This document shows, in pieces, positions 16,402 through 24,521 of a DNA stretch of 64,000 nucleotides. The stretch is from Paenibacillus oceani (GTDB lineage: Bacteria > Bacillota > Bacilli > Paenibacillales > NBRC-103111): the NCBI RefSeq assembly GCF_014705615.1, contig NZ_JACXJA010000020.1, forward strand, positions 112,314 through 176,313, given 5' to 3'. Numbering within the stretch: the first letter of the stretch is position 1; the number at the start of each line of letters is the position of its first letter. The position numbers and the translations under genes are program-made. The notes under the pieces are model-generated. The model worked only from the letters and a program-made list of their open reading frames with translations. It was not told the origin of the DNA and searched no databases.

Positions 16402-17787
16402 ATGCAGCTAGATCGACAGCGTACCGGGGAGATGGCCGTAACGGGCGGCGAAGCGGGAGGGGTCGGTCCCTTCGGGACAAAATCGAAGGAAAAGCAGGGT
16501 AGGTACTTCCGAGACCGGGATCGGGATCAAGGCCGGGATACGGATAACGATTCGAGCCGCCCCGCCGGCGGCAGTTCGAATCAATCGTCGCAGGCGTTCG
16601 ATTCTCAAACGTGGCTGCTGCTGATCGTCAATACGTTGTTCGGAGCAGCCAATGCGTTGTCAGGCACGTTCGTTAACGTTTATTTATGGAAAGCCAAAAA
16701 TGATTTTGCCCTGATCGGCTGGTTCGCTTTTTTTCACCAGGTATCGATGGCGCTGACGTTTTGGCTCGCAGGCAAATGGGTGAAGGAAGGAAATAAGATG
16801 AACAGTCTGCGGCTTGGCGTAGCCGTTGCCGCTCTCTTTTATATGATCGTGCTGCTGCTCCAGCAGCAGGCTGTCGAATACGTATGGCTCCTCGGCTTGG
16901 TGCAGGGGATGTCTTCGGGGTTTTTCTGGCTGGCGTTTAATGTTGTATACTTTGAAGTCACATCGGCCGACAACCGGGACCGGTTCAACGGATGGGCGGG
17001 CCTGCTCGGCTCCTCGATCGGGATGGTCGCTCCCTGGATATCGGGCTGGCTCATTACGAGACTCCCCGGAACGAACGGCTACCGGCTCATCTTTGCCATA
17101 TCGCTGGCCGTTTTCGTCGTCGGTGTGGTCGTCAGTTTTTTTCTCAAAAAGCGGAAGGTGGCCGGAACTTACGAATGGGCGCACGGGTATCGCACCCTGA
17201 AAGACCCCGAGAGCCCTTGGAGAACGGTATTTGCCGCTTTAATCGCTCAGGGGGTGCGAGAGGGCGTATTCGCCTTTTTGATCGGCTTAATGATCTACAT
17301 CGCCACCAGCAACGAGATGCAGATCGGCAACTTCTCGCTGATTACGTCTGCGGTGGCGCTCGTCAGCTTTTACGTGGTCGGCAAATGGCTGAAGCCCCCG
17401 CACCGCAAAGGGGGAATGCTGATCGGGGTCGTGTTTATGATCGCCGTCATTTTGCCTTTTTTCTGGCAGGTGAGCTTTACGACGCTACTGCTGTTCGGGA
17501 TCGGAACGTCGCTGTTCATCCCGCTGTATACGATTCCGATGACTTCCTCCGTATTCGATATTATCGGCCGGGACCGCGACAGCTCCGAGCACCGGGTCGA
17601 ATATGTCGTTCTGCGGGAGCTTGGGCTGAACGTGGGACGAATAGCCGGGACACTCGTCTTTATCTTAGTCGTGTCCTGGACGACGGCTCCTCAGGCCATC
17701 AATTGGCTGCTGCTCGGAATCGGCAGTTCGCCGTTGTTGGCATGGCTGTTCATGCGCAATAAGCTTGTCGTCCGTTCAAATCAGTAA
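16402..17787 (+). CDS. MFS transporter with hydrophilic N-terminal extension
   Basis: A 461-residue major facilitator of about 11-12 transmembrane helices, beginning after an unusual hydrophilic leader of about 65 residues rich in Arg, Asp, Gly and Ser (RDRDRDQGRDTD). The core starts at WLLLIVNTLFGAANALSG, and the loop WLAGKWVKEGNKMNSLRLGV between helices 2 and 3 stands for the usual MFS G-x3-D/R loop. FFWLAFNVVYFEVTSADNRDRFNGW is characteristic of a Bacillales family of uncharacterised MFS proteins. The ATG at 16402 is chosen after AGGTGAGG; a GTG lies nine bases upstream. Substrate unknown. It is monocistronic, 230 bp after the PspA group terminator. Confidence 0.85.
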   Translation: MQLDRQRTGEMAVTGGEAGGVGPFGTKSKEKQGRYFRDRDRDQGRDTDNDSSRPAGGSSNQSSQAFDSQTWLLLIVNTLFGAANALSGTFVNVYLWKAKNDFALIGWFAFFHQVSMALTFWLAGKWVKEGNKMNSLRLGVAVAALFYMIVLLLQQQAVEYVWLLGLVQGMSSGFFWLAFNVVYFEVTSADNRDRFNGWAGLLGSSIGMVAPWISGWLITRLPGTNGYRLIFAISLAVFVVGVVVSFFLKKRKVAGTYEWAHGYRTLKDPESPWRTVFAALIAQGVREGVFAFLIGLMIYIATSNEMQIGNFSLITSAVALVSFYVVGKWLKPPHRKGGMLIGVVFMIAVILPFFWQVSFTTLLLFGIGTSLFIPLYTIPMTSSVFDIIGRDRDSSEHRVEYVVLRELGLNVGRIAGTLVFILVVSWTTAPQAINWLLLGIGSSPLLAWLFMRNKLVVRSNQ

Positions 17788-17814
17788 ATCCCGATAACGA
17801 TACCATGAATTATA

Positions 17815-17823
17815 TGATATAAT
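17815..17823 (+). promoter_or_regulatory. Extended -10 promoter element before cysK
   Basis: TGATATAAT (TGN plus TATAAT), 35 bp before the cysK start. No good -35 box is visible. Confidence 0.5.
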
Positions 17824-17858
17824 AGACGTACATCAGAAATGGGAGGCACGTACGTCAC

Positions 17859-18779
17859 ATGAAACCGAAGATGGTGCAGAGCGTAACCGAGCTGATCGGC
17901 CAGACGCCGGCGGTCCGTATTAACCGGCTGACAGGCGAAAATGACGCGGAAGTGTATGTCAAACTTGAGTATTTCAATCCAAGCGGAAGTGTCAAGGACC
18001 GCGCTGCTTATAATCTGATCGCGCAAGCGGAGAAGGACGGCAGGCTGAAGCCCGGCGCGACGATCATTGAGCCGACAAGCGGCAATACCGGGATCGGGCT
18101 GGCGATGAACGCCGCGGCCAAAGGCTACCGCGCCATCCTGATCATGCCCGACAATATGACGAAGGAACGGATCAACATCCTGAAGGCGTACGGAGCGGAG
18201 GTCGTCCTGACGCCGGCGGCCGAGCGGATGCCGGGTGCAATCCGCAAAGCGAAGGAGCTGCACGAGCAAATTCCGGACAGCTTTATCCCGCAGCAGTTCG
18301 AAAATCCGGCCAATCCGGATATTCACCGGGTAACGACGGCCTTGGAAATTATCGAGCAGACGGAAGGCAGGCTCGACGCATTCGTCGCTACGTCCGGAAC
18401 GGGCGGGACGATTACCGGAACCGGGGAAGTGCTTCGCAAGCATATTCCGGGCATCCAGATTTACGTTGTGGAGCCCAAAGGCTCGCCGGTGTTGTCCGGA
18501 GGGCAGCCGGGACCGCACAAGCTGGTCGGGACGAGCCCCGGATTTATTCCGCAAATCCTGAATACGGACGTCTACGACGAGATCGTGCAGGTAGCCGATG
18601 AAGACGCGCTCCGTACGACGCGAGAGCTGGCGGCGCGCGAAGGGATCTTGGTAGGGCCTTCGGCCGGAGCTTCGGTATGGACCGCGCTTCAGGTGGCCCG
18701 GAAGCTGGGTAAAGGCAAGCGGGTGTTGTGCATCGCTCCGGATACCGGAGAGCGGTATTTGAGCATGGATATTTTTTGA
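17859..18779 (+). CDS. cysK: Cysteine synthase A
   Basis: A 306-residue O-acetylserine (thiol)-lyase of beta-family PLP fold type II, which makes cysteine from O-acetylserine and sulfide. The PLP-binding Lys46 is in NPSGSVKDR, the substrate loop in PTSGNTGIGLA, the phosphate-binding loop in TSGTGGTITGTG, and the conserved VGPSAGAS motif in the C-terminal part. Length and all motifs are standard. The ATG at 17859 follows GGGAGGCAC about ten bases upstream. It stands alone, with an extended -10 box 35 bp ahead. An inverted pair GACGTAC/GTACGTC brackets the leader around 17824-17857, which may form a small hairpin. No S-box or T-box is recognised. Confidence 0.95.
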   Translation: MKPKMVQSVTELIGQTPAVRINRLTGENDAEVYVKLEYFNPSGSVKDRAAYNLIAQAEKDGRLKPGATIIEPTSGNTGIGLAMNAAAKGYRAILIMPDNMTKERINILKAYGAEVVLTPAAERMPGAIRKAKELHEQIPDSFIPQQFENPANPDIHRVTTALEIIEQTEGRLDAFVATSGTGGTITGTGEVLRKHIPGIQIYVVEPKGSPVLSGGQPGPHKLVGTSPGFIPQILNTDVYDEIVQVADEDALRTTRELAAREGILVGPSAGASVWTALQVARKLGKGKRVLCIAPDTGERYLSMDIF

Positions 18780-18807
18780 TGTGGTCGAACGACTGCCGTC
18801 ATGCGAT

Positions 18808-19003
18808 GGATAAGAGTGGTTTGCACCCTTTATTTTGTCCGAAACTGGCTTGGACGGGGAAATAAGAGCGGTTTGGGACTACTAAAATCGGCAAAAAGGG
18901 TGCAGACCCCATGAGTTGTTCGAAATAAGGGGGGCAAACCGCCTCTATTCGCTTCATTTTTTGGTTTCAGGAGAAAATAGAGGGTGCCAGAAACTCTTAT
19001 TCT
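18808..19003. repeat. Dispersed intergenic repeat, AATAAGAGCGGTTTG family
   Basis: Between cysK and the MATE gene, words such as ATAAGAGTGGTTTGCACC, AATAAGAGCGGTTTG, GCAAACCGCCTCTATT and AAATAGAGGGTGCCAG alternate in both orientations, so several hairpins can form. The family also occurs at 1079, 32484 and 61190. No gene is seen from 18780 to 19427. Confidence 0.8.
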
Positions 19004-19160
19004 GTGATATAGCCCATATGCAATACACTTATCCGCGTGAGCCGAACCGGAAAGCTGTTTATGGGCCGCATCGGAAGTTATGTTGCGGACACGAATAAGG
19101 GCGGGCGGCTGGAGCTAAGGTACCCATTCCCCCCCTCGCGCACCCTAGAAGAACGAAGCG

Positions 19161-19203
19161 AAGACCGGTAGGACTCGGGTGTCCGTAACTGCCGGTCTTT
19201 TTT
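19161..19203 (+). terminator. Rho-independent terminator between cysK and the MATE gene
   Basis: AAGACCGG pairs with CCGGTCTT, with a nested GGAC/GTCC stem inside, then a T-run. It lies 380 bp after cysK, so it could end a long read-through transcript or act as a leader attenuator for the next gene. Confidence 0.7.
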
Positions 19204-19427
19204 GTGGTTCAGGGATCGTTTACGGTTAAAAAGGAGAGGGACACATGCCGCTCGAGTGACATATTCGCACCGCGAGCGCGCTACCGACCTCTCCAAATCC
19301 CCGAAAGTAAAGACGAAGTGGAGCCGGACAGCTTCACCCAAATTCATTTTGGTCCGGTCTGCTGACGTCTATCTGTGGTATGATGGAGAAAATCGATCCT
19401 ATCACAGCGAAACGAAGGTGTCCAGAA

Positions 19428-20972
19428 ATGAGCACGGAAACCGAGCGTCAGCGGCAAGGGCAGCCGGCGGCGCACGAGGCGGAGGCTGAAACGGCTGCGG
19501 ATACGGATTCGGCACGCCGTCCCGATGCGCCGGAGACGCCCGGCGGTTCGCCGGATGCGGATGCGGATGCGGGAGCGGAAGCGGAGAAGGCGGCGGACGC
19601 CAGTCCGCGCAAGGCGGACGGATTTCTCGTCGACCCGGATGATCCGAAGGCGGTGCGTCAGTCGATCTTCCGGCTGGCCGGTCCGTCGCTGGTCGAGATG
19701 CTGCTGACGAACTTTACTCAGATGCTGAGTATGATTATGGTCGGGAGGTTAAGTCCCGAAGCGGTGGCTACGGTTGGCTTGACCAACCAGCCCTTTTTTC
19801 TTTTGCTGGCGTTATTTATGACATTAAACGTAGGGACGACGGTCATCGTAGCCCGCTCGATCGGGGCGGGCAAGGTGGAGGAGGCGAACCGGGCGGCGGG
19901 ACAGGCGTTTTTGCTGAATATCGTCCTGTCGGTCATCACGATCGCCTTCAGCTATATGTTCGCGGGCGAGCTGCTCCGGATGATGGGGGGTTCCGAGGAA
20001 GTGGTCGAGCATGGCTTGACCTATGCGAAGATCGTATTTCTCTCCATCGGCTTTACGACGATCTCGATGTCGCTGACCGCTACGCTGCGCGGGGCGGGGG
20101 ATACGCGGACGCCTATGAAAATCAACGTGTTTGCGAACATACTGGTCGTTCTGATCGGGTTTCCGCTAATTTACGGGCTGGGGAGCTTTGCCGGTCTGGG
20201 CATTACCGGAGCGGGGATCGCCACGATCACCTCGCAGTTCGTCTCGATGGTCTGGGTGACGGGTGTTATGTTCAGCGGCAAATACAAGGTCCGGCTATCG
20301 CTTCGCCATCTGTTCCGGCTCGATAAGGAGATGATCGCCCGCATTTGCAAAATCGGCCTGCCTTCCGCGCTGGAGCAAATCATTATGCGGCTGGGCATGC
20401 TGATTTTCGTCAAGGTGGCGGCGAGTCTCGGGACGATGGCGGTGGCGGCGACCCAGATCGCCTTCAGCATATTCGGCCTGACGTTCATGCCGGGCATGGC
20501 GTTCTCGATCGCAGCTTCCACCTTGGTCGGCCAGGCGCTCGGCGCGAGCCTTCCGGATCTGGCGGAGCGGTACGGCTGGCAGGTGCGCAAAATCGGCATG
20601 TACGTCGCCGGAGGGATCGGAGTCGGGTTTATCCTCTTCGCTCCGCAAATTATGATGCTGTACACAACGGAGCCGGAGATTATCGAGAAGGGCGCGCTGG
20701 CGATCCGGATCATGGGCTTTATGCAGGTGTCCCAGGCGACGCAGTTTATCCTCGGCGGCGCTCTTCGCGGGGCGGGAGATACGAGGTATCCGCTGTATTC
20801 GACGTTTATCGGCGTATGGGGCTTCCGGGTAGCGCTCAGCCTGCTGTTCGTATACGGCTTCAAGATGGATCTGTACGGCATCTGGCTTGCCGCGGCGGCG
20901 GACCAGTTCGTCCGTTCCGTGCTGATCTTCCGGCGCTTCAAGAAGGGAGCCTGGAAGACGGTTCGGGTGTGA
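19428..20972 (+). CDS. MATE family efflux transporter with acidic N-terminal extension
   Basis: A 514-residue multidrug and toxic-compound extrusion carrier. About 12 helices start near residue 90. Two related repeats begin LAGPSLVEMLLTNFTQMLSMIMVGRL and IGLPSALEQIIMRLGMLIFVKVAA, and the MATE phrase TLRGAGDTRTPM recurs as ALRGAGDTRYPL. Before the core stands an unusual leader of about 75 residues rich in Glu, Ala and Asp (DADADAGAEAEKAADA), encoded by a GCGGATGCG-type iteration. The ATG at 19428 has GAAGGTG about ten bases upstream; an ATG at 19380 has a poorer site. It likely uses an ion gradient to export cationic or hydrophobic compounds; substrate unknown. Confidence 0.92.
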   Translation: MSTETERQRQGQPAAHEAEAETAADTDSARRPDAPETPGGSPDADADAGAEAEKAADASPRKADGFLVDPDDPKAVRQSIFRLAGPSLVEMLLTNFTQMLSMIMVGRLSPEAVATVGLTNQPFFLLLALFMTLNVGTTVIVARSIGAGKVEEANRAAGQAFLLNIVLSVITIAFSYMFAGELLRMMGGSEEVVEHGLTYAKIVFLSIGFTTISMSLTATLRGAGDTRTPMKINVFANILVVLIGFPLIYGLGSFAGLGITGAGIATITSQFVSMVWVTGVMFSGKYKVRLSLRHLFRLDKEMIARICKIGLPSALEQIIMRLGMLIFVKVAASLGTMAVAATQIAFSIFGLTFMPGMAFSIAASTLVGQALGASLPDLAERYGWQVRKIGMYVAGGIGVGFILFAPQIMMLYTTEPEIIEKGALAIRIMGFMQVSQATQFILGGALRGAGDTRYPLYSTFIGVWGFRVALSLLFVYGFKMDLYGIWLAAAADQFVRSVLIFRRFKKGAWKTVRV

Positions 20973-21009
20973 CGGGGATTGGTGCGGGAGCTGGCGATAT
21001 GGGAGATGA

Positions 21010-21078
21010 AGCAAGGCTAAGCAAAGCATAGCTAGGCTAAGCTAGGCTAGGCTAGGCGAAGCAAAGCAAGGCAAGGCT
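21010..21078. repeat. AAGCTAGGC-type short iteration
   Basis: Repeated AAGC, TAGGC and AAGGC words (GGCTAAGCTAGGCTAGGCTA and similar) directly after the MATE gene and before its terminator. Confidence 0.65.
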
Positions 21079-21117
21079 AAGGCAGTCCAAGAGCGTGGTG
21101 GCTCTGGGCTGCCTTTT
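21079..21117 (+). terminator. Rho-independent terminator of the MATE gene
   Basis: AAGGCAG-CC-AGAGC pairs with GCTCT-GG-CTGCCTT with minor bulges, then TTTT. Confidence 0.82.
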
Positions 21118-21217
21118 GTGTTGGGTATTGCGTTTCCGCGTCGTATCGTGCTAGGCGCACCTAACACACGGTAATTCTGGTGCACGGCGAGTGCGGCGTT
21201 GCAAGAAGCCGGCTTCC

Positions 21218-21465
21218 GGTTGCCCGTTCGGATTATTCCTTTGTCTTGTCTCTCGACTTCCATGGGCTTAGCGGAAGAGTTACTTCCTTTATTTGTCTCG
21301 TACACCGGTTTAGGCAGGCAAACCGGAAGAAATACTTCCGTTATTTTCAAGAAACTAGACGAATGAAGCTTCATTTGTAACAATAACGGAAACCATCCTT
21401 CCGCTAAAGCTCGTTTTAGCGTCCACAGTTCCAATAACGGAAATAAAACTTCCTTTATTCGCGCG
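21218..21465. repeat. Dispersed intergenic repeat, TTCCGTTATT/AATAACGGAA family
   Basis: Alternating copies such as GGAAGAGTTACTTCCTTTATT, GGAAGAAATACTTCCGTTATT, AATAACGGAAACCATCCTTCC and AATAACGGAAATAAAACTTCC. Each is an imperfect palindrome around GGAAG...CTTCC. The rest of the gap 20973-21564 holds no gene. Confidence 0.8.
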
Positions 21466-21564
21466 ATCCGCAGTAACCACGGTAACAAATGGATATTGGG
21501 AGGGACTTCCTTCATGATTTTCTAAACGATATAAATCGTTTACGCAATGAAATAGTTAGTTTCA

Positions 21565-22152
21565 CTAAGGGACAAGCTTGAACGCGCGATAATTTGTTCT
21601 GATGTAGTTGTAGCCCGAATACACAGTGAGGATTAACGCGGCGTACAAAAGAAGCTGATCGACCGGAATGTCCGTGATAAAGCCGAACGGATAATTATTC
21701 AGTAAAATGGCGGTAATGGCTGCGACCTGAAGCACCATCTTGATCTTTCCGTAGCGGTCGGCTTGCAGAATCAGCTTGTTAGCCGAAGCGGCAATCCGGA
21801 CAGCAGTTATAGCCATTTCCCGCGCAAGGATAGCGAGGGCGATCCACGGTTCTACCAGCCCTTGGCTGACCATCAGGATCAGCGCGGCAGAGATGAGCAG
21901 TTTGTCGGCCAGAGGGTCCAGCAGCTTCCCGAGCTTCGTAGTCTGGTTGTACGTTCTGGCTACATAGCCGTCTATTTTATCCGTTGCCGCTGCCAATAAG
22001 AAGATCGCGGCCGCATAGTACAGACCGTAAGAGTCGATATGCTGCAAGAGGGCGGATTTGTTGACAAGCCAGGCCGGGTATGCAGGGAAAAGCAAGCAGA
22101 AGACCGGGATTAGTCCGATTCTGGCTAATGTGATTTTATTGGCTGCATTCAT
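21565..22152 (-). CDS. pgsA: CDP-diacylglycerol--glycerol-3-phosphate 3-phosphatidyltransferase
   Basis: A 195-residue integral membrane CDP-alcohol phosphotransferase making phosphatidylglycerolphosphate, the committed step to phosphatidylglycerol. The family motif is complete: D-KI-DG-YV-AR, then G-KLLD-PLAD, in TDKIDGYVARTYNQTTKLG and KLLDPLADK. These acidic residues bind two metal ions. About five to six helices are visible. The ATG at 22152 (MNAANKITLARIGLIP) matches the usual PgsA start; GGAAGGAGG lies 13 bases upstream, a long spacing, and an upstream TTG at 22185 would overlap that site. It is last of a run of four minus-strand genes, 38 bp after the PPOX gene. Confidence 0.93.
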   Translation of the reverse strand: MNAANKITLARIGLIPVFCLLFPAYPAWLVNKSALLQHIDSYGLYYAAAIFLLAAATDKIDGYVARTYNQTTKLGKLLDPLADKLLISAALILMVSQGLVEPWIALAILAREMAITAVRIAASANKLILQADRYGKIKMVLQVAAITAILLNNYPFGFITDIPVDQLLLYAALILTVYSGYNYIRTNYRAFKLVP

Positions 22153-22190
22153 AAACGGTCTAGGGCCTCCTTCCAGATATACCAACTTTC

Positions 22191-22811
22191 TTAATACAAA
22201 CGCTGCGCATAACCTTCCCGCAGCCGCTCCTCGATTTGTTCAGCGGTAATTCCCGGAAGCTTGGCGTGGTCGGCGAGGATTTTGGAGGCGGACGGCAGCA
22301 GGCCGGACCAGGATTCCGGTTCCCACAGCCGGGACCGCTTCATCGCTTTGGCGCAATGTAGGAAGCATTCCTCCGCTTCTACCGCGATACCTAGCAGCGG
22401 CCGTTTCCCGTTTACGGCCATCGGTTCGAGCAGGTCCTCGTCCCGTATGATGCAGGCGCGTCCGTTAATCCGCAGTGTTTCTCCCATACCAGGAATAAAA
22501 AAGATCAACCCCACCCGGGGATTGGACAGCAAGTTGCGCATAGAGTCGATTCGGCGGTTGCCCGGCCTCTCCGGTATGATCAGCCGTTGATCGTCAAGCA
22601 CTTGAACGAAGCCGGGGGCGTCGCCGCGCGGCGATACGTCGCAGCAACCGGAGGCGTCTGAGGTCGAGAGGACCAGAAAGGGAGAGCGGTTAATAAAATC
22701 CCGGCAATGGGAGTCGATACTGGCGATCACTTTGCGGTCGACGAGCTCGCTGGGGAAGCCGATGATCGAGCGAAGCTCCTCTTCGCTGGATACGATACGG
22801 GTATAGTTCAC
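22191..22811 (-). CDS. Pyridoxamine 5'-phosphate oxidase family flavoprotein
   Basis: A 206-residue split-barrel FMN-binding protein of the PPOX superfamily, in the subgroup often labelled MSMEG_1061-like. Typical features are FINRSPFLVLSTSDASGCCDVSPRGDAPGF in the N-terminal part, IPERPGNRRIDSMRNLLSNPRVGLIFFIPG across the FMN site, and a C-terminal helix region EECFLHCAKAMKRSRLW. It probably reduces or oxidises a small molecule with flavin; substrate unknown. The start is taken as GTG 22811, six bases after AGAGGTG; another GTG at 22820 overlaps that site. It lies between a GNAT gene and pgsA on the same strand. Confidence 0.85.
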   Translation of the reverse strand: MNYTRIVSSEEELRSIIGFPSELVDRKVIASIDSHCRDFINRSPFLVLSTSDASGCCDVSPRGDAPGFVQVLDDQRLIIPERPGNRRIDSMRNLLSNPRVGLIFFIPGMGETLRINGRACIIRDEDLLEPMAVNGKRPLLGIAVEAEECFLHCAKAMKRSRLWEPESWSGLLPSASKILADHAKLPGITAEQIEERLREGYAQRLY

Positions 22812-22921
22812 GGGATGCACCTCTTTCTTTTTTAAGGCAAAGCTTAAAGTTTTAAGCGAAGCCGCACCTCTCTGCTCCTAAAAACCTGCCACTTACGCCA
22901 ACCTTTACTGAATCTGACCAG

Positions 22922-23452
22922 CTAACGCAGGGAGATCCAAAACCGTTTGACCCTATTCCCGTTTTCCTCGACATGTTCGGATTCGAATACTCCGCCGTTT
23001 TTGAGAATCGTCCTTTCCGAACCGGCGTTATCCCGGTCGCACACGACGAGGGCTTGGTCCACCCCAAGCTCTTTCGTTTTGAGCAGAGCCAGCGATAGGA
23101 GAGCCGTGGCGTACCCTTTTCTCCTCTGGGAAGGGCGTATGCCATACCCGATGTGACCTCCGCTCCGCAGAAGCTTCGGGTTCAGCCGATGCCGGATATT
23201 GACCGCCCCCACGAGATCCTGCTCCTCATTCAGCAGCCAGTAGGTCGAATGGGGAACCCAGCCCTCCTCCGTCAGTTTCTCCTCGGAATCTTGCGAGTAC
23301 AGAAATTCGAGCATTGCTGCAAAATCCGACGGATCTTTCTCGACCACCCACGGGACGATGTCTTCTCCGCTCCGGACCCAGTCCTCGTAAAACTCGAGGT
23401 AGCGCTTCTGGTATTCGACCGAAGGTTTTACTAGCGTAACGGACGGCGGCAT
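22922..23452 (-). CDS. GNAT family N-acetyltransferase
   Basis: A 176-residue acetyltransferase. The acetyl-CoA binding segment is clear: GGHIGYGIRPSQRRKGYATALLSLAL, with the pyrophosphate loop Arg-Arg-x-Gly-Tyr-Ala. It is followed by LVVCDRDNAGSERTILKNGGVFE, the usual beta-5/alpha-4 part. The N-terminal PPSVTLVKPSVEYQKRYLEFYEDW and VEKDPSDFAAMLEFL match a common Bacillales GNAT subgroup. The ATG at 23452 follows GAGGTGAT and starts nine bases after the upstream nucleotidyltransferase gene, so the two are cotranscribed. The acceptor is unknown. A short gap of 110 bp separates it from the PPOX gene. Confidence 0.9.
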   Translation of the reverse strand: MPPSVTLVKPSVEYQKRYLEFYEDWVRSGEDIVPWVVEKDPSDFAAMLEFLYSQDSEEKLTEEGWVPHSTYWLLNEEQDLVGAVNIRHRLNPKLLRSGGHIGYGIRPSQRRKGYATALLSLALLKTKELGVDQALVVCDRDNAGSERTILKNGGVFESEHVEENGNRVKRFWISLR

Positions 23453-23461
23453 AGGATCACC

Positions 23462-24229
23462 TCATCTTCCAATTTGATCCATACTAGCATCTGAGGACGG
23501 TTTATTCAATATATGGTTTTCTTTGAAGGCTGCAACTTTCTGTGATACTTCGGACCCGATCCCAACCAGCTTGGCTAAAACATCCCCGGAGTTCCGGTAA
23601 ATATCGTTCTTGAACTTCTCCGGATCTACGATCCATTCGGCGGCTTCGCAGGACGGGGAGCCATCTTCGATGCTAGTGAGCAGGTCGCGGTAAGTAAGGG
23701 GGTAATCCCGGGTGAATAGATACCTTTCCAGTTTTAACGCCGTGCATAAAGGTTTCAGCGACCAGCGCTTCAGTCTTCCCTTCGCGAGCTCGGCCGCCGG
23801 CTCTTGAGCGGCAATGTAATGGCGGGTGCTCATCACGCAGTTCGATACGATGAACTCGATGAGGGCGATCACTTCTTCGGCCGTCGGTTCGCAGGTCACG
23901 CTGTCCCCGTACAGCAGCTTGCCGTCCAAGTGCAGAAGCGGGGTAACGAAATGGGTACCGAACCCTTGGCGGGCGTATTCATCGACCGTAAGGCACTGCG
24001 TATTGATCTCGATACCGGGATACGCCTCGGACAAGCGGCTGACGATGCCGCCCATAGCGATCATATGACTGCTATGCAATTCACCAAAAAAACAGTATAT
24101 ATCGAGATCGGAGTCCTCTATGGCCTCGCCTCGCGCGTAGCTTCCGGTTAATACGAGAGAACGGAGATTGGGGCCGTATTCCTCCTTGCATTGTTCGACA
24201 AACGAGCGGAGCAGGTTCTCGATTTCCAT
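23462..24229 (-). CDS. Nucleotidyltransferase / aminoglycoside adenylyltransferase-like protein
   Basis: A 255-residue protein with an N-terminal Pol-beta-type nucleotidyltransferase domain: LTGSYARGEAIEDSDLDIYCFF has the G-S-x10-D-x-D metal site. The C-terminal half is helical (VSNCVMSTRHYIAAQEP and onwards, LKPLCTALKLERYLFTRDYPL), as in aminoglycoside nucleotidyltransferases and relatives. ATP-dependent adenylylation of a small molecule is likely; antibiotic resistance is possible but not shown. The ATG at 24229 is chosen since GAGGGGG lies about nine bases upstream; the leader further up would have no site. It is the first of the minus-strand run NTase-GNAT-PPOX-pgsA. Confidence 0.82.
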   Translation of the reverse strand: MEIENLLRSFVEQCKEEYGPNLRSLVLTGSYARGEAIEDSDLDIYCFFGELHSSHMIAMGGIVSRLSEAYPGIEINTQCLTVDEYARQGFGTHFVTPLLHLDGKLLYGDSVTCEPTAEEVIALIEFIVSNCVMSTRHYIAAQEPAAELAKGRLKRWSLKPLCTALKLERYLFTRDYPLTYRDLLTSIEDGSPSCEAAEWIVDPEKFKNDIYRNSGDVLAKLVGIGSEVSQKVAAFKENHILNKPSSDASMDQIGR

Positions 24230-24521
24230 CCCACGACAATCCCCCTCACGAAAAAATCCACCTTTTCCCAGTATGAACCGGCATATGCAAGTTTGCAACA
24301 GCCGGGTGCGGTCATAGGGCGGTTTAACCGTAGCCGAATGGTTCTCTGAAGGCGGATCGGACGTCCCTTTGCCGGACTGTCATCTGTTACGATTTTGTGC
24401 AATCGTTACGATGATCCCGGCATCTGCACGGAATCATGAAAGGTGTGAATAGCCGGTTCCCCCCGGCCCGATTACGATGAGAGCGTAACTTCCAATCATC
24501 GCAAATGAAGGAGGGGCTCAC

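Noticed and set aside
17824..17857. S-box or T-box leader before cysK
   Set aside because: Only a short GACGTAC/GTACGTC pair is present; the leader is about 35 bp, too short for either element.
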